A stretch of DNA of 64,000 bases from Hirundichthys speculiger (Eukaryota; Chordata; Actinopteri; Beloniformes; Exocoetidae): contig JAGFBZ010000369.1 of NCBI GenBank assembly GCA_018398805.1, positions 124,001 to 188,000 of the forward strand, in the 5' to 3' direction. Every line of letters starts with the position of its first letter. The stretch's first letter is position 1. Below, in pieces: positions 34,380-64,000 of this stretch. A program made the translations under genes and the position numbers. The notes under the pieces are model-generated. The model was not told the origin of the DNA, did no database searches, and saw nothing but the letters and a program-made list of their open reading frames with translations.

Positions 34380-36367
34380 CTTTAAACTATTCTCCTGTTA
34401 CAACATCAGGTCAATTTGCATTGAACATTCATTATACATATAACAGCGTACACATTTCCTTTTTCCTTTTCTTTTTTTCACATTACTTTGTTCCTTCAAC
34501 ATAACATAGTACACCTTTTATCTCTTTTTTTTCTTTTCTTTTTTTTAATTGTTTCACATGTTTCACAAGCTTCACAAGTTCAGTCTTTCTGGCTTAATGA
34601 CAGGTCTGCCTGACCATGGTTCGGATGACTGGAGGGGAGCCTTGCGACCCCTCTGTGGACACAGCAACAGTGTCATGGCAGTGTCCTGCAGGTCAGCCTC
34701 GGCTGCTTGTCCCCGTGTCGTGCCGCTGTTGTCTTTGGCCGTGGGCACAAGGTGGCGACGTTTCCTCCTGATGGTGCCCTGAGGCCCACTGACCAGGTAG
34801 GATCTGGGTGTCTCGTGCGTGGATAATGACAGTACCTTGTGTTTTGGTGTTTGTGACCCACATGTGATCTCCCGGAGACAGGTGAGGGAGATTTCTCGCC
34901 CTGTGTCCGTGGTTGTAGTTGTTCACGTCCACCTCCTCTCTCTCTCCTTGCTCTGTACTGCTCGTAGGTCTGGGATGGCTGGCTCGAGCACTGCAGGAAA
35001 CGAAGGCACTGTGGTGCCCCAAGTACAGACAATGGCATATGCCTGGGCCCAAACAATGCTTTGTTGCCCCGTGGTAGGCTGCTGGATGCCCCCCCTCATA
35101 TCTGTTTGTACACCCGCTCGGGTATGACAGTGACGTCAGCCCCAGTGTCTATTTTGAAATGCACTGTAGTGTCTCTGATCGTCACGTCTACTGTCTATGC
35201 CTGTTTGTCTGCGTCTACTGTGTCTAGGAAAATGTTCTCCTCTGTGTCCTCCGACACTGCACTTACACACTTTACTGTAATGTCCACGTTTCCCACATTT
35301 ATGACAATGCATTCTTTGTTGGGCAATTGAAGTTGGCATGAAATGGTGTCTTACCACATCTCTGGCATGACTGTCCTGCCGCCTGTGTGTGGTGCCTGTC
35401 CTTGGCCTGCTTAGCTGTCTGTTTGCTTTTCTTTTTGCTTTTTCTTTTTTCTCTTTGTTGCTGCAGACTGCGTCCACTGTCGCTTTGCTCGCATGCATCA
35501 TTTCTCCTCGAATGTCTGTTTGTTGCCTTTTAATGTCCTCTGCTTGCCTGACCATGTTGATGGCTTTCGCTAAGTCCAGTCTTCTCTCCATCTGCATTCT
35601 CTACGAGAGTGCAGTTTCTCTAATGCCCACCACGATCCGGTCACGCAGCAGTTCCTCGCGAAGTGCACCATATCCACAGTCTTCAGCGAGTGCATACAGA
35701 GCGGTGATGAACGAGTCTGCAGATTCTGTCGGCCCTTATGCTAGCATGTTGAATTTGGCTCGATGATATATCACATTCTTTTTAGGAACGAAAAAGTTTG
35801 TAAAGCCTTCCTTCACTGAGTTATATACAAGTATTTGTTCATCTGTTAAGCTTAGCCCTCTCAACACATCATCTGCCTCGTCTCCCATGCAATAGATCAG
35901 TGTATTCACCTGATAAGCTTGCGAAGACTTGTGCAAGTCGCTGGCCACTCGGAAGCATTTCAGAATCAGAATCAGTTTTATTGCCAAGTACGTTTTCACA
36001 TACAAGGAATTTAACTTGATGTCTGGTGCAGAACATATAAACATGTAAAAATATAGAACAAGTACTAAATGGAATAAATGCACAATAGAATTCAAAATGC
36101 CTTATCCACTTTTCCCAGTCCTGTGGCTTCGAAAAGTCGAAGGATTTGGGATGGTTTATCGAGAACGTAGCTGAAGCCGTAGCACATGCTTGAGCCTGTG
36201 GAAGGGCTAGCTGCTCGTGCGCTGCCACTGGTTCCTGCTCCTCTTGCGACATGCTTTCTGTTCGACGAACTAAATGTAATTTTACTAACTAAACTTTACT
36301 TTTTTTTTTCCTATAAACGCACTCTTTTCCTACCCTTTACTGACGAGCCACTTCTGACACCATGTCA

Positions 36368-36554
36368 TGTTGGGTTCTTTTATAAAATATCAGTTGACGA
36401 CAAGACTGGGTTTTCGTTGCTTCACTTTACTCGTGCACATACAACTCTGCCCTTCAACCACCAATGCACTACTGTGCAACATACAGTACAGGGAATCCCC
36501 GGTTAGACCGCCCCCTACTGTCTTGGCATATGTTTACACATAGCTTACGTCACA
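36368..36554 (-). repeat. LTR copy (5' LTR in element sense)
   Basis: Partner of 33087-33273. Confidence 0.85.
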
Positions 36555-37259
36555 ACTTGTCCCTTTTGGAGCAGTTGTTCCGAAACAGGGAGCTTTTCCC
36601 CCTAAAGATTGGTTCGTTTGGTATATGTGAACACAGCAATCGCGCTTGGATGCGGGACAAAAGAAGCGAGCCAAGATCACCTAGGAGAGGTGGTCTCGGC
36701 TCGCTTCCATTCGAGACCTGGAGCGGTTCGTTTGCAGTGAGAACATAATCGACACAGCAACCGACACAACTCACTCATAACTGTGGTATGAGTGAGACAC
36801 GGTAGTGTCGTGTGAGTAACGTCGTGTTGTGATGTGCAGATTGTACATGTATCAGAGCCCATATTCGTCGGTGATTCCTTATCGTAACACGTCTTCTTCT
36901 GAGTTAATGCATTAGGATATTATTTTCCCTGTCGCAGTCTGGATTCCTGGTAGAACTGGATATTTTTCTGTTACAGAACATTGGTACATTAACCACAGAA
37001 ACATAGAAACAAACTAGCCACACTTGCTGACGATTCTCCATAGTTGTTGATTTTCCTGGAGTACGGAAGAGGAAGCGTTCATTTCTGACCAATGAGAGAA
37101 CAGTTGGTTCGCGCATGGCATTTGTTAACAGCTTTGAACTGCTACAGACAGTTGCCTTGTGAACACAAATGCCCCAAACGAAAAACGAAACAACTGTATC
37201 TATTTAGCCCCTGAATCGGAACAAACCAAACGGGCCACAGGTCTGAAAGCACCCTTAGA

Positions 37260-38620
37260 CGAGCCTACTCTAGTCTTAGCTCCTAAAACTATGGCTATAA
37301 CTATTAGCTTCTACACACTACAGTTTAGATTAACTGTAGGCTTAATTGAACAGAAATGTTTTCAGTGTAGTTTTAAAGATGGAGATGGTGTCAGCCTCCT
37401 GAACCCAAACTGGTAGCTGGTTCCAGAATAAAGGTGCCTGGTAGCAGAAGGCCCATCCTCCAAATCTGCTTTTAGATATTCTAGGAACGAAGAGTAATCC
37501 TGCACTCTGAGAGCGGAGAGCTCTATTAGGAGCATAACATGCTATCAAGTCTTGTAAATAACGAGGAGCTAGGCCATTAAGGGCCTTATATGTGAGAAGC
37601 ATAATTTTAAACTCAATTCTAAATTTCATGGGGAGCTAATGGAGGGAGGCTAACACGGGAGAGACGTGATCTCGCTTACGGATTCCTGTCAGCACCCTCG
37701 CTGCTGCGTTCTGGATCAATTGAAGGCTATTTAGCGAGCTTTTCGGACATCCTGCTAACAACGCATTACAATAATCCAGTCTAGAACTGACAAATGGTGG
37801 ATTAATTTTTCAGCATCACCCTGGGAGAGGATGCTCCTAATCTGTAAGATATTTTAGAGATGAAAAAAGGCTGTCTAGCAAACCTGATCAATATACTGCT
37901 TAAATGACATATCCTGATCAAAAATAACTCCAAGGTTTTTCACAGCTGTGCTCGAAGCCAGCGTAAACCCAGTTAATCCATTCCTCAGATGTTTGGGACC
38001 AAAGACAATAAACTCTGTTTTATCTGAATTTAGAAGTAAAAAGTTAGAGGACATCCAGGACTTAATGTCATTAAGACACCCTTGAAGTTTAGCCAAAGGT
38101 TTTGTTTCCTCTGGTTTCATAGATAAGTACAGCTGCGTATCATCAGCGTAGCAATGAAAGTTTATGCCATGGCTCTGGATAATTTTTCCAATGGGCAACA
38201 TGTATAAAGTGAAAAGGATTGATCCCAGCACTGAACCCTGTTGGATGCCATAGAAGACCCTAGTCCATGTAGAAGAAACATCATTAACATGGACAAACTG
38301 GAACCTGTCAGATAGGTATGACTTAAACCAGCCTAATACTGTCCCTTTAATTCCAACAGTGTGCTCTAAATTATGCAGCAAAAGGCTGTGATCAACGGTA
38401 TCAAAAGCAGCACTGAGGTCCAGCGGAACAAGGACAGAAACTAATCCATTGTTTGAGGCCATGAGGAGGTCGTTGGTGACTCTAATCAGTGCAGTTTCTA
38501 TGCTGTGATGAGTTCTAAACCCTGAGTGAAAACCCTTAAATGGATCATTTCTATGCAGGTGTTCTTCTAACTGGCAGAGACACGTCAACCAAGACAATCC
38601 ATTTCTGATATAAGAGTGTC
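37260..38620 (-). mobile_element. 5'-truncated L2/CR1-like LINE
   Basis: A reverse transcriptase reading LDLSAAFDTVDHSLLL, QQGSVLGSILF and HCYADDTQLYLS, then NSDKTEFIVFGP (38597-37875), is followed after a frame break by the C-terminal LLTYKALNGLAPRYLQDLIA region (37629-37342). The catalytic YADD is intact. The 5' half (endonuclease) is missing. It lies between myo1 and prune, in the same orientation as both. Confidence 0.9.
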
Positions 38621-39100
38621 ATCGTTCCTTGGTAAGAGCTCTGTTTGTGCGTGCGTAGACAGGAGAGTCACGCCAGGTGGGGGGTGCACAGATGGGTGGA
38701 GTTGTGACAGTTCTGGAAGTTCTGGAAGTGTGCAGCTGGACAGATCCATGTGCTGCCCAGTACTGGTCCAGAAAAGTGTTGCCTCTCCTCCAGTGAGAGG
38801 AGGGTTCCAGTCCAGCTCAGCAGCTGTCAGCAGGTCTGGACCACCAGCGCTGCTCCCCTGTTCTGAGGACTACGGTGGTCCAGCAGGAACAGTTAACGGG
38901 TGTCTGATGTGTTCAGAACCGTCTGAAGGCTGTAACTATCAACTGTATCCCAGGTGTGTACTGGTGTGGGTTCCGGACCGAAGCTACCTGCTCCAGACTG
39001 GAACACTGGTACCGCTCCAGTACTGCTGTTTTAATTACACTTGTTTATCTCTCCAACCCTGGAGGAACTCATCAGTTCATTCTTAGAACATCACAACTTC
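38621..39100. other. Intergenic, unassigned
   Basis: GC-moderate sequence with a 156-codon plus-strand open frame that resembles nothing I know. I do not call it a gene. Confidence 0.35.
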
Positions 39101-39179
39101 TTTCTGGTAAAGAAAATAATATATATATATATATCAAGATCCTGATGTTTTATTGTAAATCCACAACTTTTATCATATA

Positions 39180-39710
39180 ATCTCAACACTCTGCTGTAAA
39201 ATCATGAATTCAAAAATATCAAGACTTTGTAACTTGTGACAGCTTTTTGTTGAAAATTATCAACTTCTGCTTAATCACAACTTTTCATGACTTTTTGACA
39301 TCAAATCACATTTTTTTTATAAATTCACAAATGAAAAAAAATGCAACTTTGTTATGAAATCACCACTTTTGCATAACTGCATGTATTTTTTGTAAAAAAA
39401 AAAAAAAAAAAAATGCCAGAGATTTTTGTTGTAGAACCACAACTCTTGTGAAACCCTTTACCATAAAGTTTTTGACAAAAAACACAACTGTTAGAAATCA
39501 TGAATTTGTTTCATTCCAGCCCTAAAATCCCTTTTTTTTTGTAAAATTGCTTATTTGTAAATTCACAAGTCTTCTCATAAAAATCACATATTTAAAAAAT
39601 TGTTAAATTCTTTTTATCGTAAATTAGCAACATTTCTTTTAAAGAAAGCCACAGAACTCCCTCAACTCTTTCAAAATCACAACTAAATTTAGCTGAGCTG
39701 GACACACCCC
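39180..39710. repeat. AT-rich degenerate repeat around atcacaacttt
   Basis: Irregular repeats of aaatcacaacttttgt-type motifs with A and T homopolymers (an A run at 39396-39413). Confidence 0.55.
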
Positions 39711-40723
39711 CTGTGATGTCATCACAGGTTTGAAGAGCAGTTTTGAACCCTGACTGTGGGATCTCAGGTGGACGCCATCTTGGAGGAGCTGACTCCGCCC
39801 ATCGCCCCAGCTGATCACCTGACCTGCGTCATTAATAGCAACTGTTTTAGCTTAGCTCACGCTAATGCTTTAGGTAGCCACACCTGGTTACAGATGTAGC
39901 TACATAAGTTTGCTACCAGCTAGCTGTTTTAGCTTAGCTTAGCTCATGCCAGCTAATCATAACGTTTACTCTTAAACTAATGAAATCTTTCCAAGTGTCG
40001 CTAACTCACTAGCTCACGCTAACCTGTGATGCATTAAACATATTTATTTCACAACTGCTTAAATTTGAAAAATATTTTTAGAAAAGCATTCGTACACAAA
40101 CAAATATGAAAATCAATATTTATTGATTAAAATAGTAAATTTTCAGTTCAGGATGTAAATAACTGATTTATCAACAACATGCAGGCATTTGTACTGTTGC
40201 TTCTATAATTCTTCTGTCATACTAACATGTGACCAACCAGTAATAATTTCCACCACATATTCTAATACTGAGATCATATATGATATTTTAATAAATTTTA
40301 AAGCAATTCTTGCAAAGAAAGTTCAATAAAATCATGTAAAATCGTTAACAGATCAAACTGCTCCAACAACTCCAACAGTACTTGAAGGCAGCATTTCCCT
40401 TCTGAGTGAAAAGACCTCTGGGTAGTGTAGTTTTTCTCTCTTTGTGTGTGTCAATGAAAAACGTTTAAAGCTGAAGGAAAAATTAATATACTTAATAAAA
40501 GACAAATGAAAAACAGAAAAAAAGAATGTGTGGGGAAGAAATGAGTCTTAGAATCCTTTTTTGTTTCAGTTTTGGTGATTAGGTGATAAAAAACACCTCA
40601 GAGTGCCTCTGTGCCATCAGACACTGACAGAAACATCAGATGTTAGTGATCCAGGGTCATCTGTGACAGGCAACACTGAACATGTGACAGGAAATATTCA
40701 GCTGGGTTTGATCACTCATGGAG

Positions 40724-40729
40724 TTTATT
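40724..40729 (-). terminator. Candidate poly(A) signal of the myosin gene
   Basis: AATAAA on the minus strand, about 210 bases past the stop codon at 40937. The choice among AT-rich hexamers is by position only. Confidence 0.45.
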
Positions 40730-40936
40730 TTCATACTGTTTCAATTTTAACTGATCTTTTAATTGCATATAAAGATATTAATGTGATGCAGAGTCTGTTG
40801 GTTCTGGGTAAATCTCTCCTGGCTGGTTCCATTTGTTCTCATTTTGAGGCCTGCAGGAGGCTCCACCAGGACTTTACAGCACATGTACACCTGAGATGAA
40901 CGCGGTCCAGAACCTTTAACACGACAGAGGTAGGGC

Positions 40937-64000
<23,064 letters not shown>

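Larger units (their letters stand above)
33087..36554 (-). mobile_element. Deleted Gypsy-type LTR retrotransposon
   Basis: Two direct repeats of about 187 bp (33087-33273 and 36368-36554, ends TG/CA type) flank a minus-strand interior. From the right: gag fragments (36252-35740), a CCHC zinc knuckle CHKCGKRGHYSKVC (about 35315-35270), a protease core KIDTGADVTVIP (about 35160-35115), and an integrase C-terminus with SYLVSGPQGTIRR-like residues (about 34800-34740). Reverse transcriptase, RNase H and most of integrase are missing, so the copy is defective. A stretch beginning tggtgtcagaagtgg beside the right LTR may be the primer-binding site. Confidence 0.85.
33065..37254. mobile_element. TTAA-target MITE split by an LTR element
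   Basis: Ends gggtgctttcacacct (33065) and, inverted, ggtctgaaagcaccc (37254) are bordered by TTAA at 33061-33064 and TTAG at 37255-37258. Its own sequence is 33065-33086 plus 36555-37254. The remainder is a later LTR retrotransposon insertion. piggyBac-like by target site; no transposase seen. Confidence 0.65.

Noticed and set aside
34673..35597. A cellular zinc-knuckle gene
   Set aside because: The CCHC knuckle lies between gag and a DTGA protease core and is flanked by paired LTRs.
38616..39086. 156-codon plus-strand frame as a gene
   Set aside because: No recognised domain, no splice context, Cys/Ser/Gly-rich composition typical of chance frames.

Overview
The window is nuclear DNA from a ray-finned fish, almost certainly a teleost. 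Evidence for this is intron-rich vertebrate genes whose exons join in phase, teleost-type non-LTR retrotransposons (Rex3-like and L2/CR1-like), several hAT-type and TTAA-target elements, and a very heavy load of minisatellites. No rRNA, tRNA, CRISPR array or prokaryotic gene was seen.

Three protein genes lie on the minus strand in one tandem orientation. (1) A long-tailed class I myosin (myosin Ie/If type) runs from beyond the right edge (first visible exon 63740) to a stop at 40937. I place 24 exons covering motor, IQ, TH1, TH2 and SH3; only the first N-terminal exon(s) lie outside. (2) prune (PRUNE1 type, DHH phosphoesterase) runs from an ATG at 32550 to a stop at 25506 in nine exons. (3) bnipl (BNIP2-like BCH-domain protein) runs from about 10832 to a stop at 2980 in eight exons. 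Human PRUNE1 and BNIPL are neighbours on 1q21, and human MYO1E lies near BNIP2 on 15q22, so this is a conserved paralogon block.

Layout: 1-2760 short-period repeats split by a hAT element; 2980-10832 bnipl; 10.8-25.5 kb intergenic DNA with large minisatellites, a Tc1 relic and a hAT relic in telomere-like repeat; 25.5-32.6 kb prune, with a hAT element in intron 1 and arrays in other introns; 33-37.3 kb a three-level nested transposon; 37.3-38.6 kb an L2-like LINE; 38.6-40.9 kb AT-rich DNA and the myosin 3' UTR; 40.9-63.7 kb myosin, whose introns carry a LINE with an internal 59-bp minisatellite, a Rex3 copy, a 3-kb 11/55-bp higher-order array and a 22-bp array.

The most unusual structure is the 22-bp array at 61.8-62.83 kb. 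Its unit is a copy of the last 16 bases of a myosin exon plus the first six bases of the intron, so a splice donor has been tandemly amplified. Very long open frames at 12.6-14.3 and 58.2-60.9 kb are by-products of stop-free repeat units, not genes.
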